Shown piece by piece: positions 51,601 to 59,153 of a DNA stretch of 64,000 nt. The translations under genes and the position numbers were made by a program. A model generated the notes under the pieces. The model searched no databases and was not told the DNA's origin. It saw only the letters and a program-made list of their open reading frames with translations. This DNA is from Bacilli bacterium (GTDB lineage: Bacteria > Bacillota_I > Bacilli_A > RFN20 > CAG-826): NCBI GenBank assembly GCA_017468925.1, contig JAFUHI010000003.1, positions 1 to 64,000 of the forward strand. The letters run 5' to 3'. How positions within the stretch are numbered: the stretch's first letter is position 1; every line of letters starts with the position of its first letter.

Positions 51601-52612
51601 TTTTCTTCCCTTTCTTGGCCAAATTCGATATGGATTCGCCACGTTTCTCATGAACTGATACGTAAGAAATGTAACGTCCATCCGCGTTCTTGTTTTCGAA
51701 TCTTGAGAATATCCTATCGCAGACCACTGAGCCAATTTCAGATGTCGACTGATAAATGGAAGATAGATTTGGTTGGATGTATTCAAAGGTCGGAAGGTAA
51801 TCAAAACCCATTAATGAGATATCTGTTGGTATCTTCAAGCCTTTTTTATTAAGCGCTTTAACAACGCCCAATGTCATATCAAAATTAGTCGCGTAGATCG
51901 CGCTTATTTCGTTGATGTGCTTGAATTTCATCAAAGCGGCGTATGCATCTTGTGATGAATATCCATCCGCTTCAACGACATATGTTTTTATCCCCTTGTG
52001 CTTTGAGCATTCCGCTTCAAATCCAGCAAGTCTTTCCTTTGGGGTATATTCGTTTTTCGGACCAATGACGATTGCGATGTTCTTATGGCCTTTCTTCAAG
52101 ATGACTTTCGTGGCCTTCTGGCTTGCGGCGACATTGTCAAACAAAACAAAGTCGGCAGTTTGAATATCATCAATGTATTGGTCAAAGATTATTAGAGGTA
52201 TGTTGTATTTCTTGCAGAGCTCCGCGATGCGGTGACAATTGGAAATGGGGAGAATAACAAGCGCTTCGACTTTCTTTTGGATTAAAGAGACTGCGCATTT
52301 GTATTCCCTCTCCTCATCTCTTTGGGAATTGGAAAGGAGAAGAGAATAGTTATTCGCGTTCAACTTCTTCTCGACCACATTCAAAACAGACAGCGGGAAC
52401 GAATCTATCAAAGATGGTATTATCGCGCCGACGGTGAATGACTTCTCCTTGCGGAGGTTACGCGCCAACTCATTAGGAATATAACCAAGTTTTTTGGCGG
52501 CCTTCTCAATGGCATCTGCGTTTTTCTTTCTGACTCGTATATGATTGAAATATCTCGAGCAAATGGAGATGCTTAATCCGGTTTCTTTGGCAATGTCAAC
52601 TATGGTAACCAT
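51593..52612 (-). CDS. LacI family transcriptional repressor
   Basis: The 339-residue protein has the N-terminal LacI helix-turn-helix (residues 3-22, TIVDIAKETGLSISICSRYF). The hinge helix is IPNELARNLR, and a periplasmic-binding-protein-like sensor domain follows. It is the second gene of the operon and probably controls it through the palindrome at 53910-53923, between the -10 box and the first gene. The effector would be a sugar released by the operon enzymes. It starts 2 bases after the SGNH gene with no ribosome binding site, suggesting coupling. Confidence 0.9.
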   Translation of the reverse strand: MVTIVDIAKETGLSISICSRYFNHIRVRKKNADAIEKAAKKLGYIPNELARNLRKEKSFTVGAIIPSLIDSFPLSVLNVVEKKLNANNYSLLLSNSQRDEEREYKCAVSLIQKKVEALVILPISNCHRIAELCKKYNIPLIIFDQYIDDIQTADFVLFDNVAASQKATKVILKKGHKNIAIVIGPKNEYTPKERLAGFEAECSKHKGIKTYVVEADGYSSQDAYAALMKFKHINEISAIYATNFDMTLGVVKALNKKGLKIPTDISLMGFDYLPTFEYIQPNLSSIYQSTSEIGSVVCDRIFSRFENKNADGRYISYVSVHEKRGESISNLAKKGKKNG

Positions 52613-52614
52613 GA

Positions 52615-53904
52615 TTATTTGATATAAGCCCTAAAGAATTTGGCCAATTCCTTCCCCAATTTCTGGTATTCAGTGCCGCCGGAACGATAATGTATGGCGT
52701 CAATCCTAACGAAATTATTGTCTTTGGCGAAATTGTATAAATCATCGAATGGATAATCATTTTCCCCACATATCCTCATCAGTTCGTCGGACATTCTGAT
52801 GATTTCTTCGCTTTCGGCATCGGAGAATTTCGTCAAATCGCTGGTGGTTCCGCGCGGAGTGGAATTTGAAAACACCATCGTGGATGTAGTCTCAGCTAGT
52901 TTGAAGAAATTGATGAGGGATGTGACTGATTCATAACATTCTTTGGATGTCTGTCCTTTGATGTGGCTACCGCTATTAAAATGGATACCATCGTATTGAT
53001 ATTGCCTGAATATGTAGTCCAACTCCCTTAATGTAGCGACATCGTTTGAACCTCTTGAGGAGCAATACATATCAACATTGAAGTTGGCCATGTCATCAAC
53101 AATAAAAGGGTAGGTCGCCTGCATGACTGAGGCACCGATATGAAGGATTCTTTTGTTTTTATTTCCAAGAGTCGATGCGTTGGTGAAAGTGATTCTTGAC
53201 CATTCAATTGTTTCCCTTTTGTTTGATGCATAGGCATCTGTTTCTCTTGTTTTAGATGTCACTTCGTTGGTGCAATTATTCATTTTCGTCTCAATGAGCG
53301 ATTTGACATCGGCGGCATCGCATTCCAAAGCCGATACGTTGGAGATCGCCAATTCATCGATGATTCCTTTATCAATTTTATTAGCGGTCAAGAAATAAAT
53401 CTCCGCTTCAGAGGCGTATTTTTTGATTCTCTCGAATGTGCTCTTTAGCAAATTGCCATATTCCTCTACTTCAATTCGCCCTGGGCGGGAATGGTAGATA
53501 AAAACCTGTTTATAGTCATAATCCATCATCCCTAGCCTTAAAGTATCCTCAAATGCTCCATCGTCGAAATAGATGCCATTTAATGAGATATAGTCAACGG
53601 AGCCTCCGCCAGGCGCAGACAAGCCATTGAGGCGTTTATAGTAATCATCGGTCGAAGACAAAACTAGATAATGATCCGGGGTAATGACTTTTGCCTTGCT
53701 CCAGTAGAATTCAACTCCACAGGTCGAATCACTTCTTTTTGCATAATCAATTTCCATATAATCCAATTCCCCCGAATAATCAGCGTAATATTCATCTGGT
53801 CTAATGAAGTCCTCACTGGAAGTCGAAGCATCTATTGTTTCGTTGCCTCCGCAAGAGGTAAGTATAAAAAACGGAAAAATAAAGAACTTAGCTAACTTTT
53901 TCAT
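52615..53904 (-). CDS. SGNH/GDSL-like esterase lipoprotein
   Basis: From the ATG at 53904 the protein has 429 residues with lipobox FILTSC (C18). The C-terminal half shows SGNH-type blocks. ILHIGASVM near residue 256 carries the probable nucleophile Ser, HFNSGSH lies further on, and RIDAIHYRSGG near 402 has the Asp-x-x-His pair. Such enzymes remove acetyl or acyl groups from glycans. The N-terminal half is unassigned. It is the first gene of the operon. A longer frame upstream overlaps the promoter and is rejected. Confidence 0.75.
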   Translation of the reverse strand: MKKLAKFFIFPFFILTSCGGNETIDASTSSEDFIRPDEYYADYSGELDYMEIDYAKRSDSTCGVEFYWSKAKVITPDHYLVLSSTDDYYKRLNGLSAPGGGSVDYISLNGIYFDDGAFEDTLRLGMMDYDYKQVFIYHSRPGRIEVEEYGNLLKSTFERIKKYASEAEIYFLTANKIDKGIIDELAISNVSALECDAADVKSLIETKMNNCTNEVTSKTRETDAYASNKRETIEWSRITFTNASTLGNKNKRILHIGASVMQATYPFIVDDMANFNVDMYCSSRGSNDVATLRELDYIFRQYQYDGIHFNSGSHIKGQTSKECYESVTSLINFFKLAETTSTMVFSNSTPRGTTSDLTKFSDAESEEIIRMSDELMRICGENDYPFDDLYNFAKDNNFVRIDAIHYRSGGTEYQKLGKELAKFFRAYIK

Positions 53905-53909
53905 AAAAG

Positions 53910-53937
53910 TGGAAACCTTTCCATTAATTTTATTATA
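53910..53937 (-). promoter_or_regulatory. Promoter and LacI-type operator of the fucoside operon
   Basis: TATAAT (minus strand, 53937-53932) is followed by the even palindrome TGGAAA-GG-TTTCCA at 53910-53923, then the ATG at 53904. The operator covers the start of the transcript, an ideal place for repression by the LacI protein encoded in the operon. Confidence 0.65.
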
Positions 53938-54108
53938 CACTTTTTGCATAGCAATAAAAGAGGCTATTTCTTTTCTGGCTAGCTAGGTATTTTATAATCA
54001 CGCTAAATATTTCACCTTGACAGTTTTATTGCATCATTCGTCGCGGCGCGTACTATTTAAAAATCGAAATCAGTTTTCAAAGACAATTAATTATGTTTTT
54101 GCGGATTA

Positions 54109-54171
54109 TTATTCCACCACTTTCCAATAACCGGTCTTATTCGAACCAATTCTCTGAATAATTTGATTCAT
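54109..54171 (-). pseudogene. C-terminal tail fragment of an AlbA_2 ATPase gene
   Basis: The minus strand reads IQRIGSNKTGYWKVVE followed by a stop. This is the winged-helix tail of AlbA_2 (Schlafen-like) ATPases and parallels RIGKNRFGYWEVIN at the end of the intact gene at 55052-56377. No upstream part of the gene remains in frame. It abuts the RhuM fragment. The stretch 53950-54108 shows nothing else. Confidence 0.65.
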
Positions 54172-54193
54172 ATAATCTATTTCTTGATTGAGG

Positions 54194-54373
54194 TACTTGT
54201 GCATTTTTTGCACGTGTACTTTTTTCATCAAGTTCTCCTTCTTTATAAATACTATTTATATGTTTTGAAATTACGGTTCTATCTCTTTCAAATAATAAGG
54301 CAATTTCATCCTTTGCAATCCACACTGTATCTTCTTCTGGTGACACATTGACATCTAATTCAAATTCATTATC
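54194..54373 (-). pseudogene. RhuM family protein fragment, second copy
   Basis: The minus strand encodes EFELDVNVSPEEDTVWIAKD, then EIALLFERDRTVISKHINSI and GELDEKSTRAKNAQV. This is the N-terminal DNA-binding part of RhuM proteins. It lacks the normal start (a stop codon precedes it), and the core after AKNAQ is lost and fused to the AlbA_2 tail. It resembles the remnant at 22925-23088, but the two keep different parts of the gene. Confidence 0.72.
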
Positions 54374-54493
54374 TTAACGCGAACCTTACGAGCGAACTAT
54401 CAGACGTGAGTTTTATAGTTTTCATTCCGTATGATTTTTAGTTTTTAACCCGTATGTTTTAAAAAAATCAGGGATTGTAAACTTAGATGTCTT

Positions 54494-54543
54494 TGTGTAA
54501 TGACGTTAATAGTAAATTGCAACGAGTGAAATGACATTACACT
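54494..54543. repeat. Imperfect 14-bp inverted repeat, possible miniature element or hairpin
   Basis: Arm 1 (TGTGTAATGACGTT, 54494-54507) and arm 2 (AATGACATTACACT, 54530-54543) match at 11 of 14 positions plus one G-T pair, with 22 bases between. Arm 2 ends at the exact point where the DUF3795 fragment is interrupted. Confidence 0.6.
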
Positions 54544-54583
54544 AAGCAAGTCCACACCTTGCTATCCCTAATTCTCTTTTCAT
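54542..54583 (-). pseudogene. DUF3795-like gene fragment (first 13 codons)
   Basis: The minus strand reads MKRELGIARCGLA then TAG. This is the usual start of DUF3795-type Cys-rich proteins (ELGIARCGLACC). The stop arises where the inverted repeat begins. The ATG overlaps the SWIM reading frame stop as TGATG, the same coupling as between the AlbA_2 and SWIM genes. Confidence 0.55.
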
Positions 54584-55052
54584 CAATAATAATCCTCATC
54601 CTCATATGGATTATCTTCACCTTCCATATAAGAATCAACCATGTAATTTACAAGAATTTTTTTCATTTCTTCTATGGAAAGACTATCAACATATTTCCTA
54701 TATCTTTTAGTCACTTCTTCAACTTTTTATCGTACTATTTTTCTCTTTCTTCTAATTCTTCGTAATAACGATTTCTTTCATTAATTGCTTCTTTAGCTTC
54801 TTCAGGGAAGACAGAAAAATAGACAGCAACTTTATGTTTACATATCGTTGATTTACCCGTAGCGTGAGGGCAAGTGCATGTTGATTTTCTAGGATGAGCA
54901 ATATCTAAATGAACATGATAAGTTTCAGTGCCTTCTACATCAGCCTCAAATTCATCTCTGTTTATTTGTTTCAAAAACTTAACACGTTTATTTTCAAAAT
55001 AATCTAAGCCTCTCCAATAGGAATTATAGCTACATACATCAAGGAGGCCCAT
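54583..55052 (-). pseudogene. SWIM zinc-finger protein gene, broken by stop and frameshift
   Basis: The first part (55052-54735, 105 codons) has the SWIM motif CTCPHATGKSTICKH (CxC...CxH) near residues 60-80. After a TAG at 54735 and a second frame change, the typical C-terminal part continues as VEEVTKRYRKYVDSLSIEEM to EDEDYY and TGA (54723-54583). Intact relatives run about 150-180 residues through this point. SWIM domains bind DNA or protein. The true start is the ATG at 55052, overlapping the AlbA_2 stop as TGATG. It could also be a sequencing error. Confidence 0.75.
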
Positions 55053-56377
55053 CAGTTTATAACCTCCCAATATCCAAACCTATTTTTACCGATTCTGATT
55101 AAATATCCAGAACTAACTAAGCCATTAAGTATTCTTTGAACTGTTCTTGTATTTTTTTTAATTAACCCTGCTAACTCTTCTCTCGTTATTTTGTTATTGT
55201 TTTTGATTGCAATCATTATTGTTTTTTCTTCATCGCTTAATTCTGGATATAGAGTGACATCTAGGGTGACATTTGTCCCTCTATAAAAAGTGAAATAAAA
55301 ACCATATGCGGTTTTCTCATATGACCACTTTATCCCTTCTTTTTTGCACTGCTCATTCATGCGTTTAAAGCCGGTTCCGGATTTTTCAACATCCTTGCAG
55401 CGATACAAAACATCTAAAATAAGTGGGTTTCTTTTTATTGAAGATATGTTCTTATTAATATAATCTTCTGGGGTCAAATCATCAGGAAAGGATCCAGGAT
55501 TAAATATAGTCACAAGACCTGGATGAATATTTATTTCAACTTCAGGAATTGGCTCATAAATTGCATGGGCAAAAGCGTTAATGACTATTTCCCTTATTGC
55601 TTTAACAGGTATTTCTGGTATTTCTTCTCTTTTTCTATTAATCTCCGCTCTCCAGTTAATATGGTTAAGTATGTACATAACCCCTTCATTTATTAATGTA
55701 TAAATATTCCCTTTTTTCTCATTAAGATCTAAGAAAGTAATCTTTTCATTGGTTGCAAAACACGCCAATTTTAGTTGTATGTCAGCGTTTTTTCCAAACA
55801 AAGCAAAAGCGGCATTTTTCAGAACGCCGTTTGAATATAATTCTAAAATGGTAAGTAGTCCTTCTTTGTTGTAAACGGGCATTTCAAGTCTTCCGCAATT
55901 AACCGCCTCTTGATAATACTTTTCTAGTGATTCATCATCAATATCATCAAGCGAATATGAACTATTATCCTTTTCCCAAGGATACGAGTAATCTTCGTTC
56001 TTAATAAGTCTCCTTAGTTCATCACGAGTCATTTGCCTATTTTGCGTACCAACCCTAATCAGAAACTTGCCAAAAGCGGAATAAGGTTTTTGACTCCCTG
56101 AAAAAGATACTTTTAAAACATCCTTTCCATCATGTGTAATTGGTGTAATTGTTGGTGTTATTCTTGGTTCGATATCTCTAATGACACCATCCGCAACAGT
56201 TTTTATAGTTGTATCATTAACCACTTGGCCTTTTACTTCGCCATTATCGAAAACCCCAAAATATAGTTCACCATAACCGTGTTTATTTAATATAGCTGCT
56301 ATTGATTCTATTCCTTGGTGTAATTCACCTGTAGATTCTTTAAACTCTAAAGTTTCATTTTCTTTGCCTAAATTCAT
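55052..56377 (-). CDS. AlbA_2 (Schlafen-like) ATP-binding protein with winged helix
   Basis: The 441-residue protein has an N-terminal AlbA_2 domain (residues about 1-125: ETLEFKES ... YGELYFGVFDNGEV). The GHKL-like C-terminal ATPase region follows (about 265-345: REIVINAFAHAIY ... PGLVTIFNPGSFPDD). The end is a winged helix (about 380-441, TREELAGLIKKNTRTVQR ... RIGKNRFGYWEVIN). Such proteins are common in mobile or defence-related islands, but their role is unclear. It lies beside a decayed set of accessory genes. AAGGAA precedes the ATG. Its promoter carries three 12-bp repeats. Confidence 0.86.
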   Translation of the reverse strand: MNLGKENETLEFKESTGELHQGIESIAAILNKHGYGELYFGVFDNGEVKGQVVNDTTIKTVADGVIRDIEPRITPTITPITHDGKDVLKVSFSGSQKPYSAFGKFLIRVGTQNRQMTRDELRRLIKNEDYSYPWEKDNSSYSLDDIDDESLEKYYQEAVNCGRLEMPVYNKEGLLTILELYSNGVLKNAAFALFGKNADIQLKLACFATNEKITFLDLNEKKGNIYTLINEGVMYILNHINWRAEINRKREEIPEIPVKAIREIVINAFAHAIYEPIPEVEINIHPGLVTIFNPGSFPDDLTPEDYINKNISSIKRNPLILDVLYRCKDVEKSGTGFKRMNEQCKKEGIKWSYEKTAYGFYFTFYRGTNVTLDVTLYPELSDEEKTIMIAIKNNNKITREELAGLIKKNTRTVQRILNGLVSSGYLIRIGKNRFGYWEVIN

Positions 56378-56407
56378 AAAATTTCCTTCACATATATAAT
56401 ACCATAT

Positions 56408-56443
56408 GTCACTCTATTTGTCACTCTATTTGTCACTCTATTT
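56408..56443. repeat. Three tandem 12-bp repeats in the AlbA_2 promoter
   Basis: GTCACTCTATTT occurs three times in a row. On the minus strand each unit contains GTGACA, a near-consensus -35 box; the middle one is 17 bases from TATTAT. The repeats may be regulator sites or a spacing switch. Confidence 0.85.
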
Positions 56444-56541
56444 ATATTTAAATTTATTATATAAATAATATGCCAATATTTATGCCATCGAAATAGAAAA
56501 AAAGGAGACTAATATCACTATTAATCTCCAATCTCTCATCA

Positions 56542-56618
56542 TGGTGGCTAAGGGGGGACTCGAACCCTCGACCATTCGGGTATGAACCGAGCGCTCTAAC
56601 CAACTGGGCTACTTAGCC
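56542..56618 (-). tRNA. tRNA-Met, elongator (CAT)
   Basis: This 77-base tRNA has acceptor GGCTAAG / CTTAGCC, encoded CCA and anticodon loop TTCATAC. GGTTCATACCC matches elongator methionine tRNAs of Bacilli rather than the lysidine tRNA-Ile, which has CTCATAA. Position 27-43 is a C-A mismatch. Confidence 0.92.
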
Positions 56619-56627
56619 ATCTTATTA

Positions 56628-56703
56628 TGGTGGAGCTTACCGGGCTCGAACCGGCGACCTCATGCTTGCAAAGCACGCGCTCTCCCAGCTGAGCTAAAGC
56701 CCC
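56628..56703 (-). tRNA. tRNA-Ala (TGC)
   Basis: This 76-base tRNA has acceptor GGGGCTT / AAGCTCC, encoded CCA and anticodon TGC. It lies 9 bases upstream of the tRNA-Met gene in the same transcript. Confidence 0.95.
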
Positions 56704-56734
56704 GTGTTTTGCCATCCATTAAGATAGCCTAGAA

Positions 56735-56763
56735 ATTATAGACATTGTTTAAGATTAAAACAA
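56735..56763 (-). promoter_or_regulatory. Promoter of the tRNA-Ala/tRNA-Met transcript
   Basis: On the minus strand TTGTTT (-35) is 17 bases from a perfect TATAAT (-10), which lies 31 bases before the tRNA-Ala 5' end. Confidence 0.75.
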
Positions 56764-56793
56764 TAAAAATCGCAAATTTATTAAAGTATCTCG

Positions 56794-57315
56794 CTAATTA
56801 GGAGAGTTGCCTTTAATTCTTTCAAAGCTTTTCATCGAGGAAATAAGCAAAGCAATTATCCCTATCACTATACCCGATGCTAAAGAGAAGGCCATGGTCA
56901 GAGGGAAATAATAGAAAATAGACCATGATCCAAAATACAATAAGGCCACCATAAACTGGGCGAAAATATGGAAGAAAGCACCAATCAAAGATACCCCCAC
57001 CATCGTAAGCCTTTTTAAGAAAATATAGGCCAAAGTCATTGTAATTAGAGATAACATTGAGCCCGCTAAAGACATGAAGAAACCCATCTGAAGGAAATTG
57101 CCTAAAATCAAGGAAGTCAATAGAACCCTCCCTATATTCACCGCAAAAGCGGGGAAGAATCCGAAATTGCATAGAAGGATAAGGGTGATGATGTTCGCCA
57201 ATCCTATTTTTAGTCCTGGGATAGAGAAAGGGATAAAGCTTTCCGCGATTGATAACGCCAAAGACAAGGCAAGCATTATCGCATAGAACGTTATCTTCCT
57301 AACGCTTATTCTCAT
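56794..57315 (-). CDS. Gx transporter family membrane protein (heptaprenyl diphosphate synthase I-like)
   Basis: From the ATG at 57315 the protein has 173 residues and about five membrane segments. The conserved PGLKIGLANIITLILL near residues 35-50 marks the Gx transporter/Hpre_diP_synt_I family. It overlaps the preceding NusG-II gene as ATGA, and longer frames upstream have no support. In many Firmicutes this gene follows NusG-II and ApbE genes in Rnf or isoprenoid clusters. It may transport a small substrate; function uncertain. Confidence 0.82.
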   Translation of the reverse strand: MRISVRKITFYAIMLALSLALSIAESFIPFSIPGLKIGLANIITLILLCNFGFFPAFAVNIGRVLLTSLILGNFLQMGFFMSLAGSMLSLITMTLAYIFLKRLTMVGVSLIGAFFHIFAQFMVALLYFGSWSIFYYFPLTMAFSLASGIVIGIIALLISSMKSFERIKGNSPN

Positions 57316-57707
57316 ATATCGACATCGGAAAACGATGCCTCCCCCACATATATATAAATCGAATTGTACGCGCATATTATTGGATGCCCTGCTTTATCGA
57401 CCCACCCTTCATGGACGCAGTATTTTTTGTAGCAGGAGCTATCCTCCACTTTAATCGCGTTGTGCTTGATGGATATTACCATCTCCCCTTTGCTTCCTTC
57501 GATGACGAAAGATTCTTCTTTTTCGACTTTGGATAAATCGATTGTCCTTAATAAGGTGTTCTCTCTATAGATATCCGCTTTCAGGGATGAAGCGGGTTTA
57601 TTCGAAAAAGACAAAACCAAAGCAAAAGAAATAATGGTTATCGCGATCAAAGAAAGGAGAACGATCCCATCGAAAAAATGTTTTTTGAATAATTCCTTAG
57701 CCTTCAT
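57312..57707 (-). CDS. NusG domain II-containing membrane protein
   Basis: From the ATG at 57707 this 131-residue protein has one N-terminal membrane helix and an extracellular NusG-II-like beta domain. The domain ends with CYKKYCVHEGWVDKAGHPIICAYNSIYIYV (key blocks KYCVHEGW and ICAYN). Two or three cysteines are conserved in this family. Genes of this kind regularly accompany Rnf, ApbE and Gx genes. Its start lies inside the apbE end (ATGAAGGCTAA, 11-base overlap). Confidence 0.83.
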   Translation of the reverse strand: MKAKELFKKHFFDGIVLLSLIAITIISFALVLSFSNKPASSLKADIYRENTLLRTIDLSKVEKEESFVIEGSKGEMVISIKHNAIKVEDSSCYKKYCVHEGWVDKAGHPIICAYNSIYIYVGEASFSDVDI

Positions 57708-58638
57708 TCCCAATGCTTGAATATGTTAATTTCCCTTCATCGAACACCATAGAGGAGAAAGAATATTCATTCTCATATTCTTTTATCTCGTCGATGGTTT
57801 TATTCATCAAAATCGTTGATAAAGCGTCGCCGAATGCAGGATCCTCCGCTTCGACAACGATGCATTCATGCAATGGGGATGAAGAACCAGTCAAAGGATT
57901 AAGGATATGCGAATAAATATTTCCTTCTATTTCTTGGCTTTGCTCGAATATCGAGCTGGTGGAAATCGATGTGTTCTTCGCTTTGAAGGAATTGCTATAA
58001 TTTTTCACGTTGACGTTAAACCCTTCTTCCGTGCCGCTTTCGCCTAGAATTACAGATGATGAGCCTGCGTCGACTTTATATTTCTTTACCCCGTTATCTT
58101 TTAGATAGGAATCTATTTTGCCTAGGCAATATCCTTTTCCTATCGCCCCGAATTCCGTTTTTGCCTCTCCTATTATCTTTGCCTTGTTGCCATCTATTTC
58201 CAAAGACGAGGAGGATATTTTGTCAACCGCTTCATCTATTTCTTCTATAGAAGGCAATTCTTTGTTTGAGGAAGAATATATAGGGTCCCACAATTCCTTC
58301 AAAGGGGAAATGAGGATATTGAATAACCCTCCGCTTATATCTTTTAAAGTAATGCAATATTTGATTAATGATATGAAATCTCCGTCAAATTCCCCTTCTT
58401 TTTCTTTATTTAGCCTATAAGCCTCACCATTCTGGTTGCTATAGGTATCTAGCATCTTATCAGTCTCTACGATCATTTTCTCGATTGAAGAAAAATGCAT
58501 CGAGTCACTTTCGTATAGATAGACATTCACCATCGTGTCGAAAGCGAAATATCTTTTGACTATAAGATTGTCGTTATTGCAGCTATATAAAAAAGAAGAA
58601 AGAAACGGCAAAAGCAATAAAGCGTTTCTTCTCTTCAT
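57697..58638 (-). CDS. apbE: FAD:protein FMN transferase, ApbE lipoprotein
   Basis: The 313-residue lipoprotein has signal peptide end FLYSC (C20). ApbE motifs include the FAD-contacting GAIGKGYCLGK (about residues 168-178), VDAGSSSVIL and the metal-site DALSTILM near residue 270. It transfers FMN from FAD to a Thr of target proteins outside the membrane, here probably RnfG and RnfD of the same operon. The ATG is an ATGA overlap with the short rnfB stop. Confidence 0.9.
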   Translation of the reverse strand: MKRRNALLLLPFLSSFLYSCNNDNLIVKRYFAFDTMVNVYLYESDSMHFSSIEKMIVETDKMLDTYSNQNGEAYRLNKEKEGEFDGDFISLIKYCITLKDISGGLFNILISPLKELWDPIYSSSNKELPSIEEIDEAVDKISSSSLEIDGNKAKIIGEAKTEFGAIGKGYCLGKIDSYLKDNGVKKYKVDAGSSSVILGESGTEEGFNVNVKNYSNSFKAKNTSISTSSIFEQSQEIEGNIYSHILNPLTGSSSPLHECIVVEAEDPAFGDALSTILMNKTIDEIKEYENEYSFSSMVFDEGKLTYSSIGNEG

Positions 58639-58952
58639 ATGGTTGGGATATGCGTTGTCCCATCCTCGTCAGGGTGATTAGATAGATATTCTATGATCGG
58701 ATCGTAATTCTTATCTTTTTTGCCGGCTTTGCATTGGCTGACTTTCTTGATCTCGCCTTTGACCAATCCTTCCGCTAAATCGCGGCATCCAGCTTTTCCA
58801 CAAGCACCGCAATTGATGCCAGGGAGCATTTTGGCGACATCATCGATCCTAGGATCCTCTTTGACGTAGAAGATTTTGGAGAATAAAACGATGCCAACCG
58901 CTAATAAAACGCCTAAGCCAAGAAGAATCAATACGCCATAAAGGATATTCAT
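58635..58952 (-). CDS. rnfB: Short RnfB-like iron-sulphur protein
   Basis: The 105-residue protein has one N-terminal membrane helix and the Fe-S domain INCGACGKAGCRDLAEGL with C48, C51, C56 and C74 (C-x2-C-x4-C-x17-C) to hold one [4Fe-4S] cluster. Full RnfB proteins add ferredoxin-like domains with two or more further clusters and are about 190-330 residues. Those are absent and the gene ends cleanly with an overlap into apbE, so the short form seems genuine. Confidence 0.83.
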   Translation of the reverse strand: MNILYGVLILLGLGVLLAVGIVLFSKIFYVKEDPRIDDVAKMLPGINCGACGKAGCRDLAEGLVKGEIKKVSQCKAGKKDKNYDPIIEYLSNHPDEDGTTHIPTI

Positions 58953-59152
58953 TTATTCCCCTCCTCGTCGATGAATTTATAAAATCTGCATTCCTGGTGT
59001 TTGCAGGAAGAGCATTTGCTTTCATCTCTTCCTAGAGTCTCGCATCCCTTTGGTCTAGGGGTTCTTATATAAAGAAGAAATGATATGAAGAAAACGATAA
59101 GCAAAATAGCGATGAGGGTTATGGATAAAGATAAAGCAAGAGTCTTATTCAT
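58949..59152 (-). CDS. Small membrane protein with RnfB-like Cys motif
   Basis: The 67-residue protein has one membrane helix (about 6-28) and a tail with C37, C47, C50 and C55. The last three are spaced C-x2-C-x4-C, as in RnfB. It sits between rnfA and rnfB and overlaps rnfB by 4 bases. It may hold a second Fe-S cluster, effectively a miniature RnfB. I recognise no named family. Confidence 0.72.
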   Translation of the reverse strand: MNKTLALSLSITLIAILLIVFFISFLLYIRTPRPKGCETLGRDESKCSSCKHQECRFYKFIDEEGNK

Positions 59153-59153
59153 T

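Noticed and set aside
49087-51804. Longer start for the large lipoprotein (68 extra codons)
   Set aside because: The extension lies wholly inside the LacI gene in another phase and would bury the lipoprotein signal peptide that begins at 51600.
54019-54024. TTGACA as a plus-strand promoter
   Set aside because: No -10 box at proper distance and no gene downstream on that strand.
54163-54351. Plus-strand hydrophobic open frame opposite the RhuM fragment
   Set aside because: It is an antisense artefact of AT-rich decayed DNA with no ribosome binding site.
22921-56443. Intact prophage or integrative element suggested by RhuM and AlbA_2 genes
   Set aside because: No integrase, transposase, terminase or structural genes and no attachment-site repeats were found.
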